Source: Acidobacteriota bacterium (GTDB taxonomy: Bacteria > Acidobacteriota > Blastocatellia > RBC074). Taken from it: a DNA stretch of 64,000 nucleotides. The translations under genes were made by a program, and so were the position numbers. Position 1 is the stretch's first letter, and each line of letters begins with the position of its first letter. The notes under the pieces were generated by a model. The model was not told the origin of the DNA and made no database searches. It was given only the letters and a program-made list of their open reading frames with translations. The DNA lies in assembly GCA_018269055.1 (NCBI GenBank), contig JAFDVI010000007.1:62001-126000 (forward strand), read 5' to 3'. This document shows, piece after piece, positions 8,718-18,996 of this stretch.

Positions 8718-9365
8718 TTAGTCCGAATAAGAAGCCTGCGTTTCAGGCGACTGGCTTTGTTGTTTTGCAAACAGCAGGCGGAAAAACACAACCAACGCCA
8801 TGAGTCCGGCCATTACTCCAAGGGTAGTGAAAAAATGATGTTCCAACCAACCGAGCATTCTCTTCACCTCTTCGCGGTAAAAGTACGCCAGAATTCCCCA
8901 AAAGTAATATCGCATCGTGCGCGCGATCATAATTGCCAATGCAAACCGCATTGGCGGATAGTTCAACGCTCCCGCCGCAACCACAAAAATCTTGAACGGT
9001 ATCGGCGGAGGCAATAGCGCCGGAATGACCAGCGCAAACAATCCCCATTTGCGATACAACGCTTGGACGCGATCCAGATGTTTGGGATGGAACCGTTTGG
9101 AGATGAACTGCTCTCCGCTTCTGGCTATGCGATACAGCAACAAACAGCCAATCACTGAGCCAATCGCCGGAAAGAGTGGGAAATAATAAACTTCACTCGG
9201 ATTGTGTGCAATGCGTGTGACCGTGATGTAATCATTAACTTCGGGCAGTGACAACAAGGACGAATCCAGCGCTCCGACCAGTATCATTAAAGGTGCGGCA
9301 AGGTATGTCGAAGCGAGTACGACTTGGCGGGAAATTTCCAGTAGCCATGATTTCAGCCAATCCAC
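8718..9365 (-). CDS. DedA/VTT-domain membrane protein (YqaA-like), copy 2
   Basis: A 215-residue membrane protein of the VTT/DedA family, paralogous to the following gene. Visible are the N-terminal hydrophobic helix, [16 protein letters not shown] (corresponding to DAASIPLPGGPDVV in the paralogue), [14 protein letters not shown], the conserved [20 protein letters not shown] near residues 118-137 and [15 protein letters not shown] after it. It starts five bases after the dprA stop, so it is probably in the dprA transcription unit. The tandem arrangement suggests local duplication or formation of a heteromeric pair. The transported lipid is not known. Confidence 0.86.
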   Translation of the reverse strand: MDWLKSWLLEISRQVVLASTYLAAPLMILVGALDSSLLSLPEVNDYITVTRIAHNPSEVYYFPLFPAIGSVIGCLLLYRIARSGEQFISKRFHPKHLDRVQALYRKWGLFALVIPALLPPPIPFKIFVVAAGALNYPPMRFALAIMIARTMRYYFWGILAYFYREEVKRMLGWLEHHFFTTLGVMAGLMALVVFFRLLFAKQQSQSPETQASYSD

Positions 9366-9370
9366 AACAG

Positions 9371-10507
9371 TTACATCCTCTTGATAAAACTTTTGCCCGG
9401 AAGCTGCCTGATTCTATCTTTCATCTCCAAACCGAGCAAAGCGCTCATCAGTTCGGACGAATCCATTTCACTGGAAAGTAACAACTGGTCAATGTGGGCG
9501 GGAACGTCGGCAGAAAGAATCTCCAAAGTTTTTCGCTCAGCGTCGGTCAGATCAACCGCTTCGAAAATCGGCTGGACATTCGATTTGGCGTCCGCCACCG
9601 CCGGACGTTCAATGCCGAAGAGCTTCTCCTTGGCTTCGCGCGGCAATTCATCCACCACATCGCGCCAAATTTGCACCAGCTTTGCGCCGTCTTTGATCAG
9701 AAAGTTCGGCCCAAACGAAGTTTGCGACGTGATGTTGCCAGGCACGGCGAACACTTCGCGGCCCTGTTCGTATGCCAGGCGGGCAGTAATTAACGAGCCG
9801 CTATGTTCTGACGCTTCAACAATCAACACGCCAAAACACAATCCACTGAGAATCCGATTTCGATAAGGGAAATTCTGTGGCAGCGGCGGGGTTCCCAACG
9901 GAAATTCCGAAACGACTGCGCCGTTGGCGATAATTTGCTCTTCCAGCTTTTTGTGCTCTTTCGGGTAGGTCGTTTCCAGTCCCGTGCCAACTACGGCGAT
10001 GGTTTGCCCGATAGCTTCGAGCGCTCCACGATGCGAAGCAGCGTCAATCCCCCGCGCCAAGCCCGAAACAATCGTCAACCCGTGCGAAGCCAGATCGCGC
10101 GACAAACTTTCCGCCACATTGACGCCGTAGGTCGAACAACGTCGCGAACCGACCACAGCCAAGGCTGGGCGTTCCAGCGCTTTTTGCAAATCACCGCGCA
10201 CGTACAAGGCAATCGGCGGATCATGAATTTCGCGCAGTAAATCCGGATACTCGTCATCTTCCAGCGTGATGACCTGGGCATTCAGCCTTTCCAGCCGCTC
10301 AATTTCGGCACTGGCCTTTTCCAGAATGGAGGAATCCTGCAGCTCCTGAATTGTGTCCGGCTTCAACCCTTCTTTTTGAAGCGCAAGCCGCGAGGCGGCA
10401 AACACTCCGGCAGGCGATCCAAACCGGCTGAGCAATTGATTGGCCGTTCGCGGGCCAATCCCGCGAACCATGTTAAGCGCGATCCAGTCCGCCAGATCAG
10501 CTCGCAT
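9371..10507 (-). CDS. dprA: DNA-processing protein DprA
   Basis: A 378-residue DprA (Smf), which binds incoming single-stranded DNA and loads RecA during natural transformation. The N-terminal helix-hairpin-helix-like region reads [23 protein letters not shown] (key GIGP). The Rossmann-like core has GSRRCSTYG (about residue 117), [16 protein letters not shown] (about 143) and GTGLETTYP. The C-terminal winged helix (about 305-375, ending [10 protein letters not shown]) matches the DprA_WH domain. The order of domains and length are standard. The gene is followed after five bases by a DedA gene and preceded by a small secreted-protein gene. Together with competence genes elsewhere it would support DNA uptake; none of those is in this window. 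Confidence 0.96.
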   Translation of the reverse strand: MRADLADWIALNMVRGIGPRTANQLLSRFGSPAGVFAASRLALQKEGLKPDTIQELQDSSILEKASAEIERLERLNAQVITLEDDEYPDLLREIHDPPIALYVRGDLQKALERPALAVVGSRRCSTYGVNVAESLSRDLASHGLTIVSGLARGIDAASHRGALEAIGQTIAVVGTGLETTYPKEHKKLEEQIIANGAVVSEFPLGTPPLPQNFPYRNRILSGLCFGVLIVEASEHSGSLITARLAYEQGREVFAVPGNITSQTSFGPNFLIKDGAKLVQIWRDVVDELPREAKEKLFGIERPAVADAKSNVQPIFEAVDLTDAERKTLEILSADVPAHIDQLLLSSEMDSSELMSALLGLEMKDRIRQLPGKSFIKRM

Positions 10508-10599
10508 AAATGTTTCCCTCCGTCAGGCTGAATTTGAATTTGGGGTGGCGAGCGGGATTATACGAATCCTGACGACGATCACGAAATAGAGTAATTTGA

Positions 10600-11115
10600 T
10601 TATTTGCCGGTTTTCCGGGCCGGAGTTGTCACCAGATACGGTTTGATGGCGGTCGCAATTTCATCGGCGGCGGCGGAAACCTGTTCGACGTTCAGTTTGA
10701 ATTCTTCCGCATCGGTGACGCGCAAACTCATATCAATCCGGACAAATAGATTTCCGTTATCTTTGATCCCGATTTTCAGCCGGTCATAATCGTTGTTCAG
10801 TCGCAACAGTTTGCTCATCAGCTCTGGCGTTGCTCGAAACTCTTTTTTCTCGGCCACGACCACACTCAAAACCAACAATCCTTCGCGGCTGACGATGGTG
10901 GTGACGGCAATGTCATCCAGCGTATTGCCGCGAAACCTGACCGACCAGGCATTGTCGGTAATCTGGCCGAACACATGACCGGAGCTTTTCAACAGTTGCT
11001 CGGTTTTGGAAATCAACGCTTTATCAACAGCGGGCTTTGCTGCTTGCGCGAACGAAGATACAGACATCAGACACAACAAGACGAACAAGATCAAAACGGA
11101 AGATCGCTTTTTCAC
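10600..11115 (-). CDS. Small secreted protein of unknown function
   Basis: A 171-residue protein starting with a clear signal peptide (MKKRSSVLILFVLLCLMSVSSFAQA, cleavage expected near residue 25). The mature part alternates helix and strand: KALISKTEQLLKSSG, an aromatic strand WSVRFRG, VVAEKKEFRATPELMSKLLRLNNDYDRLKIGI and a final helix. This pattern resembles YbjN or type III secretion chaperone-like folds, but that is only an impression. It lies 51 bp after the decaheme cytochrome gene on the same strand, so it could be a periplasmic accessory of that system, or simply the promoter-proximal neighbour of dprA. I do not recognise a specific family. Confidence 0.7.
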   Translation of the reverse strand: MKKRSSVLILFVLLCLMSVSSFAQAAKPAVDKALISKTEQLLKSSGHVFGQITDNAWSVRFRGNTLDDIAVTTIVSREGLLVLSVVVAEKKEFRATPELMSKLLRLNNDYDRLKIGIKDNGNLFVRIDMSLRVTDAEEFKLNVEQVSAAADEIATAIKPYLVTTPARKTGK

Positions 11116-11166
11116 AGAGGAACTCCAAAAATGAAGGAGGCAGGCGATTGGCCTGCCTGAGAAGGG

Positions 11167-14100
11167 TTATTCGGGATTCCGATTTTTTCGGTGGAGAATG
11201 CGGACTCCGCCAACCAATAACACGCCGCCGATCAAAATCGGCAACCAGGCCAGCGAAATCAATCCGGGAAGTTTCAACCGCCAGTTTGCCGTTTCGGCGG
11301 TGGGTTGTTGGCGGCGCGGACGCGGCGGAACGTCATCCGTCACGGTATAAAGCTGCCCCTCACGCAAATACATCCGCTGCATTTCTTCCAGATTGAAGGG
11401 CCGCGCGCCGCGACGATTGAACACGGAAATTTGATTGCCCGATTCGTCCACCGCGCGGTCGCGATCAATGCCTTTTGACAAAGCCAGCGCTTCGCCTTTC
11501 ATCGGGAATCGCGCAATCCATTTGGGCGTGGGTTTCGGCGAAAATCCATAAATGTTCGGATTGCTTTCCGGCGACATCAACTGCACGACCTGCAAGCCGT
11601 TTTTGCCGTCGGCGACATACGCAAACAGCGAATTCGCCACCATCCCCAGTTTCACGTCGTGCGCATCGTTGATTTGACCTTCAGCGTTGAACATTTGATC
11701 CAGCTTCGGCTTTTCGGGCTTTTCGATATCCACAATCGCCAAGCCGTTTTTGCCCGCCGCAACATAAGCATAGGTTCGCGCCAAATACAGGTTGTGCGCG
11801 TCTTCGATTTTGACCGTCGCGGTTTCGACCAACTTGGCCTTTTCAGGATTGGTGACATCCACCACTTTCAAGCCGTCTTCATCGGTAACAATCGCGTAGC
11901 GGAATTGAATCTGGACGCCATGCGGATTGCGGAAGCCCGGAATTTCGGCAACCAGTTTCGGATCGAGCGGGTTGTTCAGACTGACAATCGCCAGCCCCTT
12001 GTCGCAGGTGATGTAAGCATACACGCCCGCAATCGTAATGGCCGAAGCTCCGTTGAGTGCGCCGCCGGGATTGAACGCCAGCGCGCGTTTCAGGAAGTTG
12101 TTCGACGGATTGCCATCCAGCAACGTCGCCACGCCCTTTTTCTTGTCGCCAATGACAACCAAACCTTCCTGTTTATCACTGACGTACAAAAACGCATAAA
12201 TTGGATGGATCGGTTGCCGGTCGTCCCGGTTGATGGCTTCCTGGTTTTCCGCCAAGTGTTGCCGCGTCGGATCAACCGCCAGCGTCGAAGGTGACGCAAC
12301 GCCCGTTGCGTATTTCGTATCCACGTAAAACCGTTGCCCGAAGGGCGAAACCGGCGCAGTGGTGATGCGTTCGCTGAAGCCTTTGTTGTCAATGTTGGCG
12401 ATGTCGTACACGCGCAACCCGCCTGGGCCATTGGCGACGTATGCGTATTCGCCGCGCACCTGAATGCCCAAAGCTTCGCCGTTGGCGCGATGTTCGTACG
12501 CTTCTTTCAGTTCGCGGCCATTCTTTTCGTGTTCGGCGAATTCTTCGGGATAAGCCAGTTTGTGCAGGTCGGAGCCGATGACGGCTTGCGGTTCAGTACG
12601 TTCGGTGACGGCGACGGCGTGAATGCCTTCTTTTCCCGCCGCAACCCACGCATATCGCCCGATGAAATTGACAAAGTTCGTTCCCTGCATCAACAACTGC
12701 GCCATGACGGCGTTGTTGTCGTTGGCTTTGGAGACGTGGCAATCGGTGCAGGTTTTGGTTTCCGACGTGCTGACCGTGTGCGGCACAAAACTGCTGAACG
12801 CGTGACCGCTGTACCCTTCGGCGGAAACGGTTTGCTGTTGCGAATACAACCATTCGCGATTCTGATTTTGCGAACCGACCAACACTGCGCAAGTCGAACG
12901 CGTCGGCGCAATGCGATGGCCTGTGGTCGTGCCGTCTTTGCCAAGCATGTAAATGTCGTCGCGCAGGGTCTGGAAATTGTATTGCGTGTAGTTGCGCAGA
13001 TTGTCCTGCCCTTCGTTGTGCAGCATCGGCTTCTGCTTATTCGCCGTCATCGGCAAATGGCAGCCGAAACAACTGGTCGTCCACGAAGTGTGGCAGGCAT
13101 AACACGTCATGTTGCTGTTGGCGTGCGCCAGTTTGGATTCGGCGACGCCCGGATCGGCCCAGGTTTTGCCATCGCGCTGCACGGTTTTGGCGAAAGCCGA
13201 AGAATCGTTGTAATCGCGGCTGCGATATTGCGCGTCCTGATTGTTGATCTTGATGGTGCGGTTTTGCTGCACGGTGTCCACGGTTTGAACGATGCGCCAC
13301 CATTTGCCCGGGATGACCAGAGAGTTCTGGACAACGTCGCCCGGTCGCAAAGTAATCTCGCGCGGCTTGCCGTCCTGCCCCATTTCCGGTTGGCCGTCCA
13401 AGCCAATTACGGTGCGTTTGGTTTCGGCGGTGATGCGCTGGAACATCGCCACAGTGCGACCGCGTTCGTTGCGAGTTTTGATGCGCGTCAGGTCTTTGGG
13501 AACGTTGATGACTTTGCCTTTGAACCGCGCAGTTCCCGCCGAAGGACCGGACAGGGTCAGCGTGGCGGGTTCATTGATTGAACCGTGGCAATCAATGCAA
13601 TCAATTTGAATCGCTGCGCGCGGTTCGTTGTACAGGTTGCCGTTGCCGTGAACGTCCTGGCTGACGTGGCAATCGGCGCACTGCATGCCGACCTTTTGAT
13701 GCACGTCTTCCATGTGGACGGCTTTTTTGAATTTGTCAGGATCGTCCGGCGCAATCTTCGATCCACGCGAAGACAGCATGTTTCCTTTGCGGTCGGTTTT
13801 ATATACGTTGCGGAAGACCCAACCATGACCGTGAAAATCTCCGAACTGTGTGCGCTGCGCTTTCGGGTTCACGTCGTTCCAGATGTTGGCCAGGAAGTTT
13901 CGATCCTGTCCCCACTGGCCCCGCAACGCCGAACCTTCGGGATTGCGGAATTGAATCTGGTCTTTCTGCTCCGAACTCAAATTGGGTTGTCTGGCCGGAT
14001 ACATCAAATTGCCGTCGGTTTCGTTGTCCCACCAGGTCATTCCAAAATAACCCAGAAGCATGTTTCCGCCGGGGTGCAGATGACAGCTCATGCAACTGCT

Positions 14101-15228
14101 GGATGGAGCGCCCAACACCATTTGATGTTTGACCGGATGGCCGGACTCATTTTTGGGAATTGTCGGATCAGCGGTTTGCGATTGGCCCAGGTTGCCGAAT
14201 TTGGCGAATTGCGCGGAATGTTTCGGGTCGCGGTCGTTGGCGTACACGACGTGGCAAGCAGTGCACCCCGATGAGCGATAATCGCCCGGATTGTCGTTCG
14301 TTCCCAGCATCGAAAGCAGCGGATCAAGCAGTCGTGTTTTCTGTAATCCCAAAAATACCGGATCGGTTCTCAGCCGGGTTCCCAATCCGCGGTCGCTCAG
14401 CTTCACTTCCGGTTTGCCGGGAACCTCAAAAATGTTCGGACTGCCAATATCCGAGGGCAATCCCTTCATCTCTCCGCCGCGTTCAAACACGCGCAGGATG
14501 TTGCCGGGCTGCGTGATTTCCCAGCGCGGCAGCGGCATCAGGTAAGGCAGAATTCCCTGTTTCAAGGTTTCGTCGGCGCTCGGCGCGGGATTGGTGAAAA
14601 CGGCCTGGGGTTCGCCATCGCGGCTGTAACTTTCACCAAAACGCGCATCTTTCAGCGGAAATGCGCCGTTGTTGTACAGCGCCGCTCCCCACAGCATTCC
14701 GCCGTGCGTCATCATGCTTTTTTTGTTCCAGGCGACTTCGCGTTCGTGGCATTTGCCGCAGGCCAAATCCGCCGCGCGAAAATCTCCGGGGTTGATGAAG
14801 CGAACATATTCGGCGCTCTCCTTGAGCCAGGCTGCCGCCAATCGTTCCGGATTCGCGGTGGATTTCCACAGTTCGGGAAAGCGCGGCTGGACGTGCGCGG
14901 TCAATTTATTTTGTGTTTCCGCCGGATTGCCTCCGTGACAATCGGCGCAGCCAATGTCCAGGTCGTCATCGCCGTCTGCGTGCATGGATTCCGCGTTGGT
15001 GTGGCAAACGATGCACCCGGCGCTGCGTGGATTGATCTTCTTTGGGCGCTGCCCTTGCGTTGCCGCAGCCTGCTGCTGATCGCCATCCTCTGCTTTTTGA
15101 CCGATGCGTGCACGAGATTCGGCTTCAATCGTGCCGCGATTGGCCAGCGAAAAGCCGATCACCAACGCAACGAACAGATAGAACAGGAACAGAAGTTTGA
15201 CACGCTTGATTGTCTTGGCTTGATTCAT
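11167..15228 (-). CDS. Ten-heme cytochrome c fused to LVIVD repeats, membrane-anchored at both ends
   Basis: A 1353-residue exported multiheme protein. A hydrophobic N-terminal segment (about residues 10-29) is followed by ten CxxCH heme sites near residues 72, 94, 156, 322, 379, 517, 543, 709, 719 and 827 (CIVCH, CADCH, CGKCH, CTACH, CMSCH, CADCH, CIDCH, CYACH, CFGCH, CTDCH). From about 860 to 1270 there are at least five LVIVD-type repeats (such as [16 protein letters not shown] and [16 protein letters not shown]), which fold as a beta-propeller. A C-terminal hydrophobic helix (about 1320-1342) with a basic tail follows. It should sit in the periplasm attached to the inner membrane and pass electrons. 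Upstream lie an NTF2-like gene and a beta-barrel protein, which suggests an electron-transfer conduit; the donor and acceptor are unknown. Confidence 0.9.
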   Translation of the reverse strand: MNQAKTIKRVKLLFLFYLFVALVIGFSLANRGTIEAESRARIGQKAEDGDQQQAAATQGQRPKKINPRSAGCIVCHTNAESMHADGDDDLDIGCADCHGGNPAETQNKLTAHVQPRFPELWKSTANPERLAAAWLKESAEYVRFINPGDFRAADLACGKCHEREVAWNKKSMMTHGGMLWGAALYNNGAFPLKDARFGESYSRDGEPQAVFTNPAPSADETLKQGILPYLMPLPRWEITQPGNILRVFERGGEMKGLPSDIGSPNIFEVPGKPEVKLSDRGLGTRLRTDPVFLGLQKTRLLDPLLSMLGTNDNPGDYRSSGCTACHVVYANDRDPKHSAQFAKFGNLGQSQTADPTIPKNESGHPVKHQMVLGAPSSSCMSCHLHPGGNMLLGYFGMTWWDNETDGNLMYPARQPNLSSEQKDQIQFRNPEGSALRGQWGQDRNFLANIWNDVNPKAQRTQFGDFHGHGWVFRNVYKTDRKGNMLSSRGSKIAPDDPDKFKKAVHMEDVHQKVGMQCADCHVSQDVHGNGNLYNEPRAAIQIDCIDCHGSINEPATLTLSGPSAGTARFKGKVINVPKDLTRIKTRNERGRTVAMFQRITAETKRTVIGLDGQPEMGQDGKPREITLRPGDVVQNSLVIPGKWWRIVQTVDTVQQNRTIKINNQDAQYRSRDYNDSSAFAKTVQRDGKTWADPGVAESKLAHANSNMTCYACHTSWTTSCFGCHLPMTANKQKPMLHNEGQDNLRNYTQYNFQTLRDDIYMLGKDGTTTGHRIAPTRSTCAVLVGSQNQNREWLYSQQQTVSAEGYSGHAFSSFVPHTVSTSETKTCTDCHVSKANDNNAVMAQLLMQGTNFVNFIGRYAWVAAGKEGIHAVAVTERTEPQAVIGSDLHKLAYPEEFAEHEKNGRELKEAYEHRANGEALGIQVRGEYAYVANGPGGLRVYDIANIDNKGFSERITTAPVSPFGQRFYVDTKYATGVASPSTLAVDPTRQHLAENQEAINRDDRQPIHPIYAFLYVSDKQEGLVVIGDKKKGVATLLDGNPSNNFLKRALAFNPGGALNGASAITIAGVYAYITCDKGLAIVSLNNPLDPKLVAEIPGFRNPHGVQIQFRYAIVTDEDGLKVVDVTNPEKAKLVETATVKIEDAHNLYLARTYAYVAAGKNGLAIVDIEKPEKPKLDQMFNAEGQINDAHDVKLGMVANSLFAYVADGKNGLQVVQLMSPESNPNIYGFSPKPTPKWIARFPMKGEALALSKGIDRDRAVDESGNQISVFNRRGARPFNLEEMQRMYLREGQLYTVTDDVPPRPRRQQPTAETANWRLKLPGLISLAWLPILIGGVLLVGGVRILHRKNRNPE

Positions 15229-15314
15229 AATTCAACTTTCCAGGATGCTTCGGGATGCAGCATTTATCAGCAGGGAAAATAAGAAAATGTCATGAAAGAA
15301 CACGAAAATTTTTA

Positions 15315-15396
15315 GACAGGATTGACAGGATTCAACAAGATGAAATCTGTTGGTTCGACTGGGAGACAATCCTGATTCATCCTGTAAATCCTGTCT
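15315..15396. repeat. Inverted repeat of the GACAGGATT type
   Basis: The left arm (about 15315-15340) has two GACAGGATT copies and the right arm (about 15369-15396) has the complementary AATCCTGTC units, forming an imperfect inverted repeat around a 28-base centre. Short intergenic repeats with this GGATTTACAGGAT theme recur in many unrelated bacterial genomes. It occupies the gap between the decaheme cytochrome start and the NTF2-like gene and may separate their transcripts. Confidence 0.7.
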
Positions 15397-15429
15397 ACGG
15401 TAAGCCTGCTTCAGCTTCGCTGTGAAATC

Positions 15430-15813
15430 TCACCCCATCAATTGCGCCATCATCGCCGCCGGGTCCCAATACGCTTTCACCAACTGAATCTTGCCGTCAT
15501 CGTTGAGCGTGAAAACGTCAATGCCTTCAAATTTGGCCGGGCGACCGGATTTGCCCATTCCGCTGGCTGACCACTTCACACCGGCTTCGTTGCCGACAAC
15601 AAAGATTTGGTCGGGCAGCATACTGATGGTTTCAAATCCGGCGGCAACGCCATTGAAAAACGCGCGCAACATTTCATGTCCGGCCAGCGGCGGATTGCCG
15701 GGTTCGTGACTGACGGCGTCAGCGGCAAACGTGGCCACCCAGGCTTCACAATCCAGCGCGCAGATGGCGTTGAAATACGCGTTGACAGTGTTCTGAACAG
15801 TTTCAGGTGACAT
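15430..15813 (-). CDS. NTF2-like/SnoaL-type polyketide cyclase-like protein
   Basis: A 127-residue cytosolic protein of the NTF2-like fold (SnoaL, ketosteroid isomerase-related). It begins MSPETVQNTVNAYFNAI with the helix, then DCEAWVATFAADAVSHEPGNPPLAGHEMLRAFF, a strand-rich half with IFVVGNEAGVKWSASG and FEGIDVFTLNDDGKIQLVKAYWDP, all hallmarks of the fold. I chose the ATG at 15813 because GGAGA lies upstream; an in-frame ATG at 15897 would add 28 residues and run into the end of the beta-barrel gene. It sits between the beta-barrel gene and the cytochrome gene on the same strand. Whether it serves them or is a passenger is unknown. Confidence 0.85.
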   Translation of the reverse strand: MSPETVQNTVNAYFNAICALDCEAWVATFAADAVSHEPGNPPLAGHEMLRAFFNGVAAGFETISMLPDQIFVVGNEAGVKWSASGMGKSGRPAKFEGIDVFTLNDDGKIQLVKAYWDPAAMMAQLMG

Positions 15814-15886
15814 GGTGTTTTCTCCGTTGAAAGAAATGGAACTGCTTGGATACGCGTCGGTTACGAGATGAGCGCCGAAGCCGGAT

Positions 15887-17788
15887 TCAATAGACAAACT
15901 TCAGCGTCAGAAAGGTTGACCAAAGCGTCGGCGTCCCGGAACCGCAGCCCAGGGGCGTGCCATTGCAGTTTGAACTGTAGATGTCCGTAAATCCGGTGCC
16001 GGGACGTAAGCCGGACGCTCCGCCCACCAGGATGATGTTTTCGTTCAGCAGCGGCCTGTAAATGAATCCCGCCCCCAGATCGTGGCCGATGCTGTGTCGA
16101 ATTCCCGGCTGGAACAACAATAATTCCAATGGCTCCGTGCGATTGAACTTCAGGTAGTTGTAGTTCAAAAAGCCGCGCAGTTTCGGCGTCACATCCACAT
16201 CAATTCCGGCGTTATAAAGTGTCAACCCCGGATTGACGAAGTTGGCTTGGCCCTGCGTTTTGCTGCTGCGAAGACTGGGCAGCAGGCTGCGCGGTTCGAC
16301 CAACGCGACGCCGGTTTGCGTCAACCGAATGGCTTGCGAATTCCAGAAACTGAATTTGCCGCCCGCAAAACTGGTGTTGTCCAGAATCGCGTCAAAACCT
16401 CGCGCGGTATCGTCCAGCGGTTTGGAATCGCCGGAACTGTAAAACGCTGCGACGCGATAGCGGATGTAATCGAAATCTATCGAAAGTTCAGCGGCGGCCA
16501 TCTGCGCGTTGATGCGCGTGGCGCGATTGGCAATCTGATTGAAGGTGTCACGCCCAATCGCCTGATACGCGGCGTGCGTGATATTCCAACGGCCAAAGTG
16601 CCCGTCGCCTGTCCAGCCGAAATACCCTGACCGGACGCGATGCGGGGTGACAAACCCGATCTTTGCCGGACGAACCAGAAATCCGTTTTGGTCATATTCG
16701 GTCGTTGCGTGATCGTCGCTGTAATGCAGGCTGAATTGCGTGGTGTAACCCAAGACAAATGTGTCCTGCCGGAACACGTTGGCGACGTACACCTGCTGGT
16801 TGCGGAAACCGGTTTCCTTGAAATTGATCGTGTTCAGCCCGCTGTTGGTTTCTTTTTCCAGCATGTGGAAATAGGCCAGATTATATTGCCAGCGGTTCGA
16901 GCGGAAGTTGCCGAACAACCGCGCACCCAGGTTGGAATCGCTGAAAATGAAGCCGCGAAAGTCGCTGGTGAACGGTTGTATGCCGACGCGAATGGAAGTG
17001 GTGTCGAATTCCGGCGAGCGGCCTCCCTGGCTGCCTTTGCCGCGCAGAAAGGGGAAAAGTTTCGTCGTATCGCCAAGGCGGTACTCAAAGAAGACTTCTT
17101 CGATGGAATTGAACCCGTCCAGCCGCGACTTGCCTTCACGAACGTCCGCGTTGACCAGACCGTTTTCCCTGACGCGGAGCAGATTCAGGTTGGAAATGCC
17201 TGTGACTTTGAACCGCCAATCCACCGGTTTGAAGGACGCATCCCCTTTGAACAGATCGAGAGAAAAAATGAAGTTTTGATTGAAGGCCTCTTCCCGCCCG
17301 CGCCCGAAGAATTCAAAACTGCCGGGGTTTTGTGCGCTGATGCCTTGGGGAACCGGAACGCGACGAATGGTGAAATCGCTTTCGCTGGCCAGCGTGATGG
17401 CCATGAAGATGTCGTCGCCGATGATCGGATAATCGCCTTTCAGCACGTTCTGGCGGTATGGATTTTTGATGTCGCCTTTTTTGAAGCGCGGGTCTTCCGG
17501 CAATCCGATGCGCCAACGGTCGCGGATAACCATAAAGTCGGCGTCTTCTGCCGAAGGTTTGCGTTTGTCACGCGAAGGTCCCGCCGCGCCCAGCGGTTTG
17601 TCCTGCGGCGTTTGCACACTGGGAGTCGCTGCCGGTTCGGCGGGCTTCTGTTGAGATTTTGATTGTGACGAAGCTTGGCCGGAGGGCGGATTCGCCTGAC
17701 TCACATCAGATTTCTCGGATTGTGCTGCTGCAGAGCTGGCTCCGGCAAGTAATAGTAAAAGGGCTGAAAGAATGATTTTTCTGCGCAC
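15887..17788 (-). CDS. Outer-membrane beta-barrel protein (porin-like)
   Basis: A 633-residue exported protein. The signal peptide (IILSALLLLLAGASSAAAQ) is followed by a Ser/Pro/Gln-rich low-complexity linker (about 23-75) and then by a long series of amphipathic beta strands rich in aromatic residues. It ends in STFLTLKFVY, an aromatic outer-membrane C-terminus. The body resembles large porin or alginate-export-like barrels, but I do not recognise a named family. The start is GTG at 17788 with GGGAGAG about ten bases upstream. Downstream on the same strand are the NTF2-like gene and the decaheme cytochrome, so the barrel may form the outer-membrane part of an electron conduit, or just a solute pore. 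An 11-base leader sequence is shared with the cytochrome gene. Confidence 0.8.
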   Translation of the reverse strand: MRRKIILSALLLLLAGASSAAAQSEKSDVSQANPPSGQASSQSKSQQKPAEPAATPSVQTPQDKPLGAAGPSRDKRKPSAEDADFMVIRDRWRIGLPEDPRFKKGDIKNPYRQNVLKGDYPIIGDDIFMAITLASESDFTIRRVPVPQGISAQNPGSFEFFGRGREEAFNQNFIFSLDLFKGDASFKPVDWRFKVTGISNLNLLRVRENGLVNADVREGKSRLDGFNSIEEVFFEYRLGDTTKLFPFLRGKGSQGGRSPEFDTTSIRVGIQPFTSDFRGFIFSDSNLGARLFGNFRSNRWQYNLAYFHMLEKETNSGLNTINFKETGFRNQQVYVANVFRQDTFVLGYTTQFSLHYSDDHATTEYDQNGFLVRPAKIGFVTPHRVRSGYFGWTGDGHFGRWNITHAAYQAIGRDTFNQIANRATRINAQMAAAELSIDFDYIRYRVAAFYSSGDSKPLDDTARGFDAILDNTSFAGGKFSFWNSQAIRLTQTGVALVEPRSLLPSLRSSKTQGQANFVNPGLTLYNAGIDVDVTPKLRGFLNYNYLKFNRTEPLELLLFQPGIRHSIGHDLGAGFIYRPLLNENIILVGGASGLRPGTGFTDIYSSNCNGTPLGCGSGTPTLWSTFLTLKFVY

Positions 17789-17866
17789 CGCTTCGTCTCT
17801 CCCCCAGGATGCTTGGTGATGATTCCGAACAAAAAGGAAACTGATTTCAGAAAATAACGCGAGCGA

Positions 17867-17886
17867 CGAGTTAAGTCGTTAACTCG
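17867..17886. promoter_or_regulatory. Perfect 8-bp palindrome upstream of the beta-barrel gene
   Basis: CGAGTTAA and TTAACTCG flank a four-base GTCG centre, about 80 bp upstream of the GTG start of the outer-membrane protein. The position and symmetry suit a dimeric repressor or activator site. No regulator gene lies nearby, so the link is inferred from sequence alone. The surrounding 260-bp gap to the crotonase gene contains no other clear feature. Confidence 0.45.
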
Positions 17887-18049
17887 AAATAAAGCAAGAC
17901 AACGAATATGGCGACTGACGGATAAAAAAGGGAATCTTGCGCGGAGCCTGAACGGGAAGACTCAATCCCACGTGCAAGATGCGAGGGTTGATAGCATAGC
18001 CTTTTCAACCAAGTCAATCATTGATTTGAGCAGCATTGTTTACCTCCAT

Positions 18050-18832
18050 TTACTTGCCGCGCCAGCAAGCATCGCGCTTTTCCAAAAACGCGCTGATCCC
18101 TTCCTGGGCATCGTCGGCCATGGCGTTCAAGCTCATCACTTCCTTGGTGTAGTCGTAGGCTTTGGATTGATCCAAATCAATTTGCGTGTAAAACACCTGT
18201 TTACCGATGCTGATGGTCAATGGGCTGGCGGTGGCAATCTGTTTGGCCAGCGTTTCGGTTTCACTTCGCAATTCCGAGGCTGGAACCACTCGATTGATCA
18301 AGCCCCAATCGGCGGCGGTTTCGGCATCAATCGGAGCGCCCGTCATCAACATTTCCAATGCGCGTTTGCGGCCAACGGCTCGGCTGAGCGCCACCATCGG
18401 CGTGGAGCAAAACAATCCGATGCGGACTCCTGGCGTGGCGAACTTTGCCGTTTCCGCAGCCACCGCCAGATCGCAGGTCGCCACCAACTGGCATCCGGCG
18501 GCGGTGGCAACGCCTTGCACTTCGGCGATGACGGGTTGAGGAATGCGTTGTATCGCCGTCATCAGTTCCGCGCACACATCGAACAACTGCCGGTAATCGC
18601 CCAGCGTTCGCCCGCGCAATTCATTCAAATCATGCCCCGAAGAAAACACCTTGCCCGCAGCCGCCAAAATGATTGCGCCGATTTCGCGCGACGGGCCAAT
18701 CTGGCGAAGGCAATCCAGCAATTCCTGCATCAACGCCAAAGAAAGCGCGTTCCGGCGTTCAGGCCGATTGAGTGTGATGCGTGCCAGCGGCGCACTGATT
18801 TCCAAAAGAAGATTTTCGTAATTTGTCGTCAT
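18050..18832 (-). CDS. Enoyl-CoA hydratase/isomerase family protein, ECHDC3-like
   Basis: A 260-residue crotonase-fold protein. The oxyanion-hole segments AAAGKVFSSGHDLNEL (about residue 65) and VATAAGCQLVATCDLAV (about 110) are clear. The stretch FATPGVRIGLFCSTPMVALSRAVGRKRALEML closely follows the ECHDC3 subgroup (key TPGVxxGLFCSTP). In canonical hydratases a catalytic Glu occupies the PE before the second loop; here it is replaced by Gly, so ordinary enoyl-CoA hydration is doubtful. It would still bind an acyl-CoA. A GGAG site six bases upstream supports the ATG at 18832. It stands alone, divergent from the diheme cytochrome. Confidence 0.88.
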   Translation of the reverse strand: MTTNYENLLLEISAPLARITLNRPERRNALSLALMQELLDCLRQIGPSREIGAIILAAAGKVFSSGHDLNELRGRTLGDYRQLFDVCAELMTAIQRIPQPVIAEVQGVATAAGCQLVATCDLAVAAETAKFATPGVRIGLFCSTPMVALSRAVGRKRALEMLMTGAPIDAETAADWGLINRVVPASELRSETETLAKQIATASPLTISIGKQVFYTQIDLDQSKAYDYTKEVMSLNAMADDAQEGISAFLEKRDACWRGK

Positions 18833-18996
18833 ATTGCACTCCTGTTTCTTTTCAACTTTCGATTTGAGATTGAGAATATCAGTGACCGGATAAGTGGTCT
18901 AGGCTATCAATTGCGAAACTTCTGGTCTGAGACGACGTATTGGCTCAACGTCAAGATTTGCCGGCATTGCTTCACAAAAAAGGAGAAAACAACAAT

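Noticed and set aside
12334-13581. 415-codon open frame antisense to the decaheme cytochrome
   Set aside because: It is a mirror of the GC-skewed cytochrome gene; the sense strand holds CxxCH motifs and LVIVD repeats.
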